A stretch of 64,000 bases of DNA from JAODBJ01 sp963782465. GTDB lineage: Bacteria > Actinomycetota > Acidimicrobiia > IMCC26256 > PALSA-610. The translations under genes were made by a program, and so were the position numbers. The stretch covers positions 248,001-312,000 of the forward strand of contig CAWAJR010000007.1 of the NCBI GenBank assembly GCA_963782465.1, written 5' to 3'. Positions 8,022 to 16,620 of the stretch are shown piece after piece. How positions within the stretch are numbered: the first letter of the stretch is position 1; every line of letters begins with the position of its first letter. The notes beneath the pieces were generated by a model. That model saw nothing but the letters and a program-made list of their open reading frames with translations, was not told the origin of the DNA and did not search any database.

Positions 8022-9635
8022 TCAGCGGCCGTCGTGCCGTGAACACCAGGGGTTGGCGGGGAGGTCGTCGCACGGGCTCCACATCGAGGTGAGGTGTGCC
8101 GGGAGCGGGTGCATGACGACGCTGGTCGTCTGCGGGTACACGGCGTCCGGCGGACAGGTGCCGAACCCCGTGTCGCACAACACCTGTTCGAGCAGGGGGC
8201 CGCCGGTGTTCGGCGCGGTCATGATCGGGCCGCAGGTCGGCTGGACCTGTTCGAGGTCGGTGGGCGCGCTCCCGTCGGGGAATGTGTTGCCCGCGAAGCA
8301 GTTCTGCGGCTTGCCCGCGCTGAGCACGATCTGGCCGAAGTCGCTGTTGCTCGGGTTCCCGAAGAAGCCGTTGTGCTCGAACGAGTTGTGAAGCAGCGCG
8401 TTCCCCTGGGGGTCGTACACGCACCCGAGCGGCCCGAGCTCGTTGCCCCCCGTGCCCGCACAGGTCTGGCCCGGATCGGGTGTGCCGTCGTCGGGGAACG
8501 GGATGAACAACGCGCCCCACGCGCCGTTGTTCTCGAACCGGTTGTACATGACCGTGTCGTTCTGGCCACCCGCGACCGTCATGCCGGTGCCGGTGGGTGC
8601 CTGGCTCGACTCGCCCGTCTGGGGGACGTTCGGGTCGTTGTTGTCGTGCACGTAGTTGTGCATGAACACCCAGCACGACGTGGTGTGCGTGATCGGGCTG
8701 ATCGCACCGCCGGGACAGGCGCCGTTCTGCGGCGCGGGCGGGTCGCCCGCGATCTGCGTGTTGGTGTCGAAGCCATCTTGATTGTGGTCGAACTCGGAGT
8801 ACGCGACCACGACCGCGCCGCCGGAGTTCGTACCCGAATAACCGAGCGAGCTGTACTGCATGTGCGCGTGCGTGATCGTGATGTCGCACACCTGCATGCA
8901 CGCACCGACGTACATGCCCGAGTCGCTGAAGTTGCTCGCGTACACGTTGTCCCAGCGCGCCGGCCCTTGCGCGTCGGACGAGAAGATGCCGTATTGCGCG
9001 GCGGTGCTGCCACCGCCGAAGTAGGTCGAGGTCGCGGTGAGGTAACGCCCGCGGTAGCCGCGCATGCCGATCGTGCCGCTGTCGGCTCCGCCGTTCCACC
9101 AGATCTCATTGCCGGAATCCCCGGTGCCCCGTAGGAAGTTGCAGACAGTCAGGTTCTCGATGCTCACGTTGTCGGCCTTCGACACGACGATGCCGTTACG
9201 GCCGATGGGCCGGCCGTCGGCCCCGATCGCACCGAAGTTCTGGTCGGCGGGTTTGTTGCTGCACTCGCTCGCGCCGGGTTTCGTGCCGTCGATCACGACA
9301 CCCGACCGGTCGAGCCCGCGCAGGTGAATGCCCGGCGTCGTGATCAGGACGCCGCCGTACGCGCCGTGGACATCGCCGGCCGGAGGGTGCGCGAGGTCGT
9401 TGCTCTCGTGGTAGTCGCCCGGTGCGATCAGCACCCAGTCGCCGGGCCGGGCGGCATCGACCGCGCTCTGGATGGTCGAGAATTGCCCGCGGTGGCCGTG
9501 GTAGGTACCGACGAGAAGGACGCGCGGCCGGTTGTGGCCGCCCGGGCCGTGGGGCACGCACCCGGCCGCCGACATGACGATCGCGCACAGTCCGACGAAC
9601 GCGGCAACCCGTTTCGACTTACCAGATCCGACCAT
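8022..9635 (-). CDS. Secreted right-handed beta-helix lipoprotein
   Basis: A 537-residue lipoprotein: charged start (MVGSGKSKR), hydrophobic core and lipobox SAAGC with the acylated Cys near residue 26. The opening GQFSTIQSAVDAARPGDWVLIAPGDY is the usual first coil of parallel beta-helix proteins. Repeated short blocks such as NGIVVSKADNVSIENLTV, MYNRFENNGAW and LLHNSFEHNGFF are successive helix turns (NosD/pectate-lyase-like). The family includes surface polysaccharide lyases and C5-epimerases, but no catalytic residues could be assigned, so the substrate is unknown. A surface location is expected. The start is the ATG at 9635. The divergent neighbour is a secreted lipase. Confidence 0.85.
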   Translation of the reverse strand: MVGSGKSKRVAAFVGLCAIVMSAAGCVPHGPGGHNRPRVLLVGTYHGHRGQFSTIQSAVDAARPGDWVLIAPGDYHESNDLAHPPAGDVHGAYGGVLITTPGIHLRGLDRSGVVIDGTKPGASECSNKPADQNFGAIGADGRPIGRNGIVVSKADNVSIENLTVCNFLRGTGDSGNEIWWNGGADSGTIGMRGYRGRYLTATSTYFGGGSTAAQYGIFSSDAQGPARWDNVYASNFSDSGMYVGACMQVCDITITHAHMQYSSLGYSGTNSGGAVVVAYSEFDHNQDGFDTNTQIAGDPPAPQNGACPGGAISPITHTTSCWVFMHNYVHDNNDPNVPQTGESSQAPTGTGMTVAGGQNDTVMYNRFENNGAWGALFIPFPDDGTPDPGQTCAGTGGNELGPLGCVYDPQGNALLHNSFEHNGFFGNPSNSDFGQIVLSAGKPQNCFAGNTFPDGSAPTDLEQVQPTCGPIMTAPNTGGPLLEQVLCDTGFGTCPPDAVYPQTTSVVMHPLPAHLTSMWSPCDDLPANPWCSRHDGR

Positions 9636-9841
9636 GGCGGCGACGTTAACGCGGGCGCGTCACGCCGTCATCGGGTGCGGCCGCCGCAGGGCGGGACGGC
9701 GCGCAGTGCGTCTGCATCTCATGCCCGCGTGACAGCGTGACCGGTGATGCGCGGTATTGCTTGCGCAGGGCGTCTCGAGAGGCCAGGCTCCGCCTCCGGT
9801 GCGGGCGGCACTCGTGCCGGCGCGAGAAAGGTACTGGTGGG

Positions 9842-11143
9842 ATGGCTTCGGTAGGACGCGTTCGTTCGAGGGTCGCCGCGCTCGTGGTCATGGCAATGGT
9901 CGCCGCGGGGGCCGGCGCCTTCATGCCGGCGCGCGCCGTCGCCGCCGCGCAGCCGAAGGTGCCGGGCAATCTCGTGTCGTCGGAGGTGGTCGCGGCGCCG
10001 GGCTTGAACGGGACGGCCTACCGCGTGCAGTACTGGTCGGAGTCGGTGCCGGCCAACAAGCTCGTGAAGGTCACCGGGTTGATCGTCGTTCCCAACGGCA
10101 CCCCGCCAACCGGTGGTTGGCCGGTCGTGAGCTGGGCACACCCGACCGACGGCCTCGTGGGGAACTGCGCGCCGTCGCTCGACCCGACGACCGCGGTGCC
10201 GTTCGCGAACGACCTGCTCGCCCAGGGCTGGGAGATCACCGCGACCGACTACCTGCACGAGAACGCGTACCACCCGACGTCGAAGCAGCTGCTTCCTTAC
10301 GTGCTGGGCGAAGACGCGGCACGCGACACCATCGACGTCGTGCGGGCGGCACGCCGGCTCCCGGCCGCCGACGCGAGCAGCACCTACCAGGTGTGGGGTT
10401 GGTCCGAGGGTGGGCAGACCGCGCTGTGGGCTTCCGACATCGCGCAGAGCTACGCCAGTGAGCTGAACCTCGCCGGTGTGGTGGCAACCGCCGCGCCGTC
10501 GCAACTGACGGGCGCGTTCTGGTCGCATTTCGTGAGCGACCCGATCTACTGGCCGCTGCTCCTCGCGATGGTGGCCGGGCTCAATCACGCGTACAAGAAC
10601 CAGGTCGCACCGCTGAAGGAGATGCTCACGAAGCTCGGCCGGCAGGAGATCGCAGCCGATATCAAGGTCGAGCCGCAGTGCGTCACCGGCATCATCGAGA
10701 ACCTCGCGTTCACGTCGTCGTACAACGCGACGTTCGTGTCGCCGTCGATCTCGCCGGCTTGGCAATCCGTCATCGGCGCGCAAGACCCTGCGAACTTCAC
10801 CGCCGCCGGGCCGGCGCCGGTCCTCCTGATGCAAGGCACCGCCGACGCGTTGGTACCCCCGTCGACGAGTGCGACCCTCGCCGGCCAGCTGTGCGCGCTC
10901 AGCCCGCCGCAACCGCTCGAGCGCTGGCTCTACACCGGCCTCGACCACACGTCGATCATCGGGGCCCAGACGCCGGGGACCGCGAACGCGAACGGCAACG
11001 GTGACAGCCTCTACAGCAGCTCGAGCACCTTCGCCGACGTCACCCACTGGATGAGCGACCGCTTCGCCGGCGGTAGCTGGCCCGACACGTATACCCCGAC
11101 GGGGGCGGGCGTCACGCCGGTCACCCAGACCGACGTCTGCTGA
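9842..11143 (+). CDS. Secreted lipase (LIP family)
   Basis: A 433-residue exported alpha/beta hydrolase of the secretory lipase family (PF03583). The ATG at 9842 is chosen because it is followed at once by a signal peptide (MASVGRVRSRVAALVVMAM ending near ARAVAAA). The nucleophile elbow GWSEGG places Ser at residue 188. LLMQGTADALVPP around 325-337 would supply the acid Asp, and GLDHTS near 369 the catalytic His. It would hydrolyse acyl esters outside the cell. It is divergent from the beta-helix lipoprotein, across a gap of about 200 bases, and has no downstream partner. Confidence 0.85.
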   Translation: MASVGRVRSRVAALVVMAMVAAGAGAFMPARAVAAAQPKVPGNLVSSEVVAAPGLNGTAYRVQYWSESVPANKLVKVTGLIVVPNGTPPTGGWPVVSWAHPTDGLVGNCAPSLDPTTAVPFANDLLAQGWEITATDYLHENAYHPTSKQLLPYVLGEDAARDTIDVVRAARRLPAADASSTYQVWGWSEGGQTALWASDIAQSYASELNLAGVVATAAPSQLTGAFWSHFVSDPIYWPLLLAMVAGLNHAYKNQVAPLKEMLTKLGRQEIAADIKVEPQCVTGIIENLAFTSSYNATFVSPSISPAWQSVIGAQDPANFTAAGPAPVLLMQGTADALVPPSTSATLAGQLCALSPPQPLERWLYTGLDHTSIIGAQTPGTANANGNGDSLYSSSSTFADVTHWMSDRFAGGSWPDTYTPTGAGVTPVTQTDVC

Positions 11144-11216
11144 CGGCGAGCGCGCCCGGCGGACGCGGTCCGCTTTCGTGACCGGAGTGCCGTCGGCCTT
11201 CAGGGTCGTCGACTGC

Positions 11217-11241
11217 ATCCAGGGACAGCTCATCCCTGGAT
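11217..11241. promoter_or_regulatory. 9-bp inverted repeat upstream of aldo/keto reductase
   Basis: ATCCAGGGA and TCCCTGGAT form a perfect 9-bp dyad around a 7-base spacer, 46 bases before the reductase start. A third TCCCTGG half-site follows at about 11249. There is no T-run, so an operator is more likely than a terminator for the lipase gene. Confidence 0.45.
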
Positions 11242-11287
11242 GAGGTGTCCCTGGCACCGGTGCGCCAACTCGGCTCACAGTGGTGGC

Positions 11288-12277
11288 ATGACCTCCCGCC
11301 TCGACACCCACCGCCTCGGCCGAACCGGCCCCACCACCTCGTCGCTCGGTCTCGGATGCATGGGCCTGTCCGGCGCGTACGGCCCCACCGACGACCACCA
11401 GAGCGTCGCCGTCATTCACGCTTACCTCGATGCGGGCGGCACCTTGTTGGACACCGGAGATTTTTACGGCAGCGGCCACAACGAGTGGCTGATCCGACGG
11501 GCGCTGCAAGATCGGGACCGCGACGAGGTCGTGCTGTCGGTGAAGTTCGGTGCCCTGCGCGGCCCCGACGGCAACCTGCACGGCGTCGACGCGCGCCCCG
11601 AGGCGGTGCCCAACTTCCTGGCCTACTCGCTACAGCGTCTGGGCGTGGAGTACGTCGACATCTACCGTCCCGCCCGGCTCGACCCGTCGGTGCCGATCGA
11701 GGACACCGTCGGCGCGATCGCCGACATGGTCGAGAAGGGCTACGTACGCCACATCGGCCTGAGCGAGGTCGGGGCGGGCACGATCCGTCGCGCCGCCTCC
11801 GTCGCGCCGATCAGCGACCTGCAGATCGAGTACTCGCTCCTCAGCCGCGGCATCGAGGACGAAATCTTGCCCACCTGCCGCGAACTTGGCATCGGCATCA
11901 CCGCCTACGGGGTGCTCTCCCGCGGCCTGATCGGCGGCAGCCGGTCAACCGAAGGATTCCGTGCCCACTCGCCACGATTCCAGGGCGCCAACCGCGAGCA
12001 CAACGACGCGCTCGTCGCACGGCTGCAGGCGCTGGCGGACGCGAAGGGAGCGTCCATCGCGCAACTCGCCATCGCCTGGGTCGCGGCGCGCGGCGACGAC
12101 ATCGTGCCCCTCGTCGGCGCTCGACGGCTCGACCAGGTTCACACTTTGATCGACAGCACCAACGTGTCATTGGACCGTGACGAGCTCGCACAGATCGAGG
12201 AACTGATCCCGCGCGGCGCAGCGCAAGGCGATCGGTACCCCTCCCAATTGATGGCCACCCTCGACAGCGAGCGCTGA
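11288..12277 (+). CDS. Aldo/keto reductase
   Basis: A 329-residue cytosolic NADPH-dependent oxidoreductase with the TIM-barrel AKR fold. GGTLLDTGDFYGSG gives catalytic Asp55 and Tyr60, and VVLSVKFG gives Lys86. The usual catalytic His is replaced in YVDIYRPARLDP, a variant common to a bacterial AKR subgroup. GYVRHIGLSEV and the C-terminal cofactor loop (VPLVGARRLDQV) are present. The ATG at 11288 gives the standard AKR N-terminus; an upstream start at 11240 would overlap the inverted repeat. It likely reduces aldehydes or ketones, substrate unknown. The dyad just upstream suggests regulation by a repressor or MerR-type activator not encoded next door. Confidence 0.9.
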   Translation: MTSRLDTHRLGRTGPTTSSLGLGCMGLSGAYGPTDDHQSVAVIHAYLDAGGTLLDTGDFYGSGHNEWLIRRALQDRDRDEVVLSVKFGALRGPDGNLHGVDARPEAVPNFLAYSLQRLGVEYVDIYRPARLDPSVPIEDTVGAIADMVEKGYVRHIGLSEVGAGTIRRAASVAPISDLQIEYSLLSRGIEDEILPTCRELGIGITAYGVLSRGLIGGSRSTEGFRAHSPRFQGANREHNDALVARLQALADAKGASIAQLAIAWVAARGDDIVPLVGARRLDQVHTLIDSTNVSLDRDELAQIEELIPRGAAQGDRYPSQLMATLDSER

Positions 12278-12321
12278 TCGCGACCGCGCGTGATCACGTC
12301 GGTTCGGTACGTTCGCCGGCC

Positions 12322-13176
12322 GTGAACCCGAGCGAAGCTGGCTCGACGCCGGGCGTCCTGCTCGGTACGCGGCGCGGACCGTTCGACGCGTGCCTCGACG
12401 GCGACTGGTTGCAGAAGTACGCGGCTGCGGTCAACGACCCGTCGCCGCTCGCTCGGCGCGGCATCGCGGTACCACCCGCCGCGATCGTCGCGCAGATCTG
12501 GGACGCGCAGAACGACGGGCGAGACGCGCTCGTGCCCGCCGCCCTGCAGCAGGCCGCGGCCGGCGGCGTGCACGGCGAGCATGACGTCGTGCTGCACCGC
12601 CCGATCGTCCCGGGTGAACCGCTGCGTATCTGGGTCGAGGGCCACGGCGCCCGCCCGGCCGGCCGCAACGCGGCGGTGACGTTGCGCTATCTCGTTCGCG
12701 ACGCCGACGACCGGCTCGTCGCCGAGCAGTGGTGGACGACGGTGTTCTTCGGCGCGACCTGCCTCCCCGTGGGCGAGCTCGCGCCCCCGCACGCGTTCCC
12801 CGAGGCGGCGCGCGACCGCTCGATCGGGACCTACGACGTCGTGGTCGACGACGACATGGCGCGGCGATACGCGGAGGTGTCCGGCGACTGGTCGCCGCAT
12901 CACTTCGACGTTGCCGCCGCGCGCCGCAGCGGTTTCGGGCGTCTGTTCCTCCACGGCCTGTGCACGATGGCGTTGTGCGCGCAGGGTGTCGTCGAGCGGG
13001 CCGCCGGAGGCGACCCTGAACGCGTGCGACGGGTGGCGGTCCGGTTCGCGTCGCCCCTGTTCGTGGGGGAGCACTTGCGCGTGCACCTCTACGACGCCGG
13101 ACCGCTGGGAGTCGCGTTCGAGGCGGAGAGCGCAGGCGCGACCGTGATTACGCACGGCCGGGCGGAACTGCGCTGA
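12322..13176 (+). CDS. MaoC-like double-hotdog hydratase/dehydratase
   Basis: A 284-residue protein with two hotdog domains. The N-terminal half (to about 150) resembles the MaoC_dehydrat_N/FAS1-like domain. The C-terminal half carries the hydratase-2 motif YAEVSGDWSPHHFD, with Asp189 and His194 as the catalytic pair, then GRLFLHGLCTMAL. Such enzymes hydrate trans-enoyl-CoA or dehydrate 3-hydroxyacyl thioesters. The start is the GTG at 12322. It lies between an aldo/keto reductase and an amidohydrolase on the same strand, a setting that suggests catabolism of a CoA-linked or aromatic compound, but the three genes have separate gaps and no clear operon structure. Confidence 0.85.
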   Translation: MNPSEAGSTPGVLLGTRRGPFDACLDGDWLQKYAAAVNDPSPLARRGIAVPPAAIVAQIWDAQNDGRDALVPAALQQAAAGGVHGEHDVVLHRPIVPGEPLRIWVEGHGARPAGRNAAVTLRYLVRDADDRLVAEQWWTTVFFGATCLPVGELAPPHAFPEAARDRSIGTYDVVVDDDMARRYAEVSGDWSPHHFDVAAARRSGFGRLFLHGLCTMALCAQGVVERAAGGDPERVRRVAVRFASPLFVGEHLRVHLYDAGPLGVAFEAESAGATVITHGRAELR

Positions 13177-13313
13177 CGAGCTCGCCGGCCGGCGCGGGTT
13201 ATCGTCCGGGCGCACGGCCGTCGCGTTCGGAGCCGACGGAACGCAATGACGCCGACGAGCGAACACGGCGCCGACCGGGCGCGTTCGAAAGCGAGATCCG
13301 AAAGGCGACCGCC

Positions 13314-14585
13314 ATGCAGATGAACGACATGATCCTGGTCAGCATCGACGACCACATGGTCGAGCCGCCCGACATGTACCGCGACCACGTCCCCGCGAAG
13401 TGGCGCGACGAAGTCCCGAAGGTCGTGCGCAACGAGCGCGGCATCGACGAGTGGGTGTTCCAGGGGCAGGCGACCTCGACACCCTTCGGCATGGCCGCGA
13501 CCGTCGGGTGGCCGCGGGAAGAGTGGGGTTTCAACCCGGGCGCGTTCTCCGAACTGCGACCAGGATGCTTCGACGTCCACGAGCGCGTTCGCGACATGAA
13601 CGCGAACGGAGTGCTCGCGTCGATGAACTTCCCGACGATGGCCGGCTTCAACGCCCGGACGTTCACCGAGTCGCGCGACAAGGAGATCGCGCACGTGATG
13701 CTCCAGGCCTACAACGACTGGGCGATCGACGAGTGGTGCGGTGCGTACCCGGACCGCTTCATCCCGCTCGGCATCGTCCCGATGTGGGACGTCGACCTCG
13801 CGGTGCAGGAAGTGAAGCGGCTCGCCAAGAAAGGTTGCCGCTCGATCAGCTTTCTCGAGACGCCGCACGTGCAGGGCTTCCCGAGCTTCCTCTCCGGGCA
13901 CTGGGACCCGATGTTGCACGCGATGTGCGACGCGAACATGGTGCTGTCGTTGCACATCGGTGCGGGCTTCGACGTCATCAAGCGCCCGGCCGAAGCCCCG
14001 GTCGACCACCTCATGGTGCTGGCGTGCCAGATCAGCGCGATCACCGCGCAGGACCTGCTGTTCGGGCCCACCCTGCGGCAGTTCCCCGACCTGAAGGTCG
14101 CGCTGTCGGAGGGCGGGATCGGCTGGATCCCCTTTTACTTCGACCGCATCGACCGTCACGTCCAGAACCAGGCGTGGCTGCACGGCGCCGACGACTTCGG
14201 CGGGAAGCTGCCGTCGGAAGTGTTCCGCGACCACATTCTCGCCTGCTACATCACCGACCCGTCGGGGTTGCGCCTGCGCGACCGCATCGGTCTCGACATC
14301 ATCGCCTGGGAATGCGACTACCCCCACACCGACACGACGTGGCCCGAGTCGCCGGAGTTCGCGTGGCGCGAGTTGCAGGCCGCCGGGTGCACCGACGCCG
14401 AGATCGACAAGATCACGTGGCAGAACGCCACCCGGTTCTTCGACTGGGACCCGTTCGCGCACACCCCGAAGGACCGGGCGTCGGTCGGCGCGCTGCGTGA
14501 AATGGCGACCGACGTCGACACCACCCGCATGCCGCGTGCGGAATGGCGCAAGCGGAACGAGGCCGCCGGGATCGGCGTGCTTTGA
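13314..14585 (+). CDS. Amidohydrolase-family protein (ACMSD-like)
   Basis: A 423-residue metal-dependent hydrolase/decarboxylase of the amidohydrolase_2 superfamily. IDDHMVEPPDMY near the N-terminus is the first metal-binding element (an H-x-H site reduced to D-H, as in this actinobacterial branch). LHIGAG near residue 220 provides a ligand His, and WECDYPHTDTTWP near 335 the conserved Asp. Relatives include aminocarboxymuconate-semialdehyde decarboxylase and many uncharacterised steroid- or aromatic-degradation proteins. The ATG at 13314 was chosen over the one three codons downstream. The K+ channel follows ten bases after its stop. Confidence 0.85.
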   Translation: MQMNDMILVSIDDHMVEPPDMYRDHVPAKWRDEVPKVVRNERGIDEWVFQGQATSTPFGMAATVGWPREEWGFNPGAFSELRPGCFDVHERVRDMNANGVLASMNFPTMAGFNARTFTESRDKEIAHVMLQAYNDWAIDEWCGAYPDRFIPLGIVPMWDVDLAVQEVKRLAKKGCRSISFLETPHVQGFPSFLSGHWDPMLHAMCDANMVLSLHIGAGFDVIKRPAEAPVDHLMVLACQISAITAQDLLFGPTLRQFPDLKVALSEGGIGWIPFYFDRIDRHVQNQAWLHGADDFGGKLPSEVFRDHILACYITDPSGLRLRDRIGLDIIAWECDYPHTDTTWPESPEFAWRELQAAGCTDAEIDKITWQNATRFFDWDPFAHTPKDRASVGALREMATDVDTTRMPRAEWRKRNEAAGIGVL

Positions 14586-14594
14586 CGCCATGAC

Positions 14595-15524
14595 ATGACA
14601 TTGTCGAATCTTCACCGCAAACCACGCGACGCCGGCGACCACGAACAGTCGCTCGCGATGTGGGTCGCGTTCCGCCTCCGCGGCCCGTTGTTGGTCGCGT
14701 GCGAGCTGGCGCTCGTCGCGACCGTCGGTTACATGGTCATCGAGGGTTACGGCTGGGTCGACGCGCTGTACATGACCGTGATCACGCTCGGCACCGTCGG
14801 TTATGGCGAAGTGCACCCGCTCGGGACCGGCGGCCGCCTGTTTACCGTCGCGATCATCATCGCCGGCTTCGCGACGGTCGTGTACGCCGGCTCCGTCCTC
14901 ACGAGGCTCTTCGCTTCGGGCGAGGTGAGTGAGCAAGTCCGAGAACGGAGGGCGCGCAAGATGCGCGACGAACTACACGATCACGTCATCGTCGCCGGTT
15001 ACGGCCGGGTGGGCCAAGCCGTTGTTCGTGCCCTGCACAAGATGGGCCGGGCCTGCGTCGTGCTCGACCTCGACGCCAAACACGCGCCCGACCTCGCGGC
15101 CAACGGTGTGATGTTCCTCCACGGCGACGCCACGAGCGAGGACGACCTCGCCCAGGCCCGGCTCGACCGGGCCGCCGGCCTCGTCGCCGCGACCGACCGC
15201 GACGCGACCAATCTGGTCGTCGTGCTCGCCGCCCGAGCCACGCGTCCCGACCTTCGCATCGTGACGCGCGTGAACGAGTCGCGCTGGATCCCCCGGATGA
15301 CGAACGCGGGCGCCGACGTCGCCCAATCGCCGTACGACTCCTACGGTGCGTCGCTCGCTGCCTCGACCGTGACACCGGCGGTTGTCGACCTTCACAACCT
15401 GCCGTTGCTCGGCTTCGCCACAGAGGAGATCGTGATCGACGCCGTCCTCGCCTTTCGTCGGGCGCCGCATCAGCGATCTCATCGACGAGCACGTTGGTGT
15501 CTACGTCCTCGGATTGCGCCGTGA
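14595..15524 (+). CDS. Potassium channel with TrkA-N domain, frameshifted before TrkA-C
   Basis: A two-TM potassium channel: helix at about 30-50, pore and selectivity filter TLGTVGYGE at about 65-73, second helix about 82-105. A cytoplasmic RCK/TrkA-N domain follows, with the dinucleotide motif HVIVAGYGRVGQAVV at about 128-142. Such channels pass K+ and are gated by ligand binding to RCK. The frame is good through EEIVIDA (about 15443) and then turns into unrelated sequence until the stop at 15522-15524. The missing TrkA-C domain continues one frame over to 15675. One extra base near 15444-15449 explains it, so the intact gene would span 14595-15675. The start ATG lies ten bases after the amidohydrolase stop. 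Confidence 0.85.
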   Translation: MTLSNLHRKPRDAGDHEQSLAMWVAFRLRGPLLVACELALVATVGYMVIEGYGWVDALYMTVITLGTVGYGEVHPLGTGGRLFTVAIIIAGFATVVYAGSVLTRLFASGEVSEQVRERRARKMRDELHDHVIVAGYGRVGQAVVRALHKMGRACVVLDLDAKHAPDLAANGVMFLHGDATSEDDLAQARLDRAAGLVAATDRDATNLVVVLAARATRPDLRIVTRVNESRWIPRMTNAGADVAQSPYDSYGASLAASTVTPAVVDLHNLPLLGFATEEIVIDAVLAFRRAPHQRSHRRARWCLRPRIAP

Positions 15525-15675
15525 GCAGAAGCTGCAGCCGTGGCACGAAGTGGCCGACCCGCTCCGCGAAGGCGACATCGTGGTCGTGCTCGGGACTCCG
15601 GAGCACCTCGCGACGCTCACGAGTTCGGCCCGCGACGGTTCGGCACGACGGCAAGGTGCGGACGGCCGCGATTGA
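15449..15675 (+). pseudogene. Detached TrkA-C part of the potassium channel
   Basis: In the frame ending at the TGA 15673-15675 the sequence reads SPFVGRRISDLIDEHVGVYV and later EGDIVVVLGTPEHLATL, a standard RCK_C/TrkA-C ligand-binding domain. It lacks its own start and directly continues the channel encoded from 14595 after a one-base frame change. Treat the two as one gene unless the frame change is confirmed by independent reads. Confidence 0.75.
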
Positions 15676-15726
15676 CTCTGACCTCATGTTCGTGTCCCGG
15701 CACCGCCTCACGGCGGCGCCGCTCGT

Positions 15727-16230
15727 TCAGCCTTCGTCGCGGCGAGCGATCTCGGTTTCGAGGCGCCGAAGCATGGGGAGCGCGGCACGATCCTTTTCGC
15801 GCCCGGCGGCCTCCTTGGACCGGATGATGTCGGCGAGCGCGGCGACGTGGGTCGGCACGCCGACGACGACGATCGCGATGGCGTCGCGTCTCAGATCGTC
15901 GTAGCCCCGGGTCCCGCTCGGCATCATCGCGAGGTCGAGATCACCCGCGTTCGTGACGAGGTTCCATACGGCGCCGCGCGCGAGCGAACCGGCGTCGTGG
16001 GCGAAGGGAAGGCCGTCGGGCTCGTCGACGGTACGGACGCGCGCGCCGAGCGCGTCGAGCGCGCGTGACAACCGTTCGAGATTGGTTTTGCTCAATGCGG
16101 GTGTGATGTCGATATCGCCGGTGACGAGATCCGACCCGTGTATCGCGGCCGCGAACCCGCCGATCAGTACGTATTCGACGCGGTGTTCCGCCAACACTTC
16201 GAGGATCCGTTCCGGACGGAACGCGACCAC
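15727..16230 (-). CDS. Nucleotidyltransferase-fold protein, putative toxin partner
   Basis: A 167-residue protein with a minimal nucleotidyltransferase core: EYVLIGGFAAAIHGS (about 19-33) then VTGDIDI (about 36-42), the GG...D-x-D signature seen in MNT/AbiEii/DUF6036-type proteins. Enzymes of this class add nucleotides to protein or RNA targets. It begins with a GTG at 16230, only three bases after the stop of an XRE-type regulator, so the two form an operon laid out as antitoxin then toxin. The toxin role is inferred from context and fold; a housekeeping role is possible. Confidence 0.75.
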   Translation of the reverse strand: MVAFRPERILEVLAEHRVEYVLIGGFAAAIHGSDLVTGDIDITPALSKTNLERLSRALDALGARVRTVDEPDGLPFAHDAGSLARGAVWNLVTNAGDLDLAMMPSGTRGYDDLRRDAIAIVVVGVPTHVAALADIIRSKEAAGREKDRAALPMLRRLETEIARRDEG

Positions 16231-16233
16231 GGG

Positions 16234-16563
16234 TCAGGACGCCGCGCGTCGCTCCGCCAGAGCGGCTTGTCCCGCGGCGACGAAGTTGTGGAGCCGCACG
16301 ACGCGCGCGACGCGCTCGTCGACCGTCAACGCAAGGTTGCGACGGAGGGTCGCGAGCTCATCATCGTCGCGAGGGGCGAGGCCGGCGCGCAGCTCCAAAC
16401 CGCAGGCTTCGACGATGGTGGCGAGCCGTTCCGCCGTCGGGTGGGTTGCGCCGCGTTCCCACCGGGCGATTGCCGACTGCGTGGTGCCGACCTTGGCCGC
16501 CAGCTCGGCCTGGGTGAGGCCGGCCCGGTGCCGGGCTTGGCGGATCAGGCTGTCACTTCTCAC
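16234..16563 (-). CDS. XRE-family regulator, putative antitoxin
   Basis: A 109-residue DNA-binding protein. IRQARHRAGLTQAELAAKV and TTQSAIARWERGATHPT (about residues 6-45) are a textbook Cro/C1-type helix-turn-helix, followed by a helical partner-binding tail. The GTG at 16563 is preferred to the one at 16587 because a TATATT box lies six bases upstream, which fits a leaderless transcript starting at this codon; the longer start would place the -10 box inside the gene. It precedes the nucleotidyltransferase by three bases, so it likely represses its own operon and neutralises the partner. Confidence 0.75.
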   Translation of the reverse strand: MRSDSLIRQARHRAGLTQAELAAKVGTTQSAIARWERGATHPTAERLATIVEACGLELRAGLAPRDDDELATLRRNLALTVDERVARVVRLHNFVAAGQAALAERRAAS

Positions 16564-16569
16564 GACAGG

Positions 16570-16575
16570 AATATA
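16570..16575 (-). promoter_or_regulatory. -10 box of the XRE/nucleotidyltransferase operon
   Basis: TATATT on the minus strand, six bases before the GTG at 16563. It stands out in this GC-rich DNA. The -35 region is weak. AGTGC occurs twice just upstream (AGTGCAGAAGTGC) and could be part of the autoregulatory operator. Confidence 0.5.
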
Positions 16576-16620
16576 GCACTTCTGCACTAGCTCGACGAGC
16601 CGCCGGCCGGCGGGCGCGCC

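Noticed and set aside
6358..8391. 677-codon plus-strand frame opposite the large secreted protein
   Set aside because: The minus-strand gene has a signal peptide and normal composition; the plus-strand product has neither.
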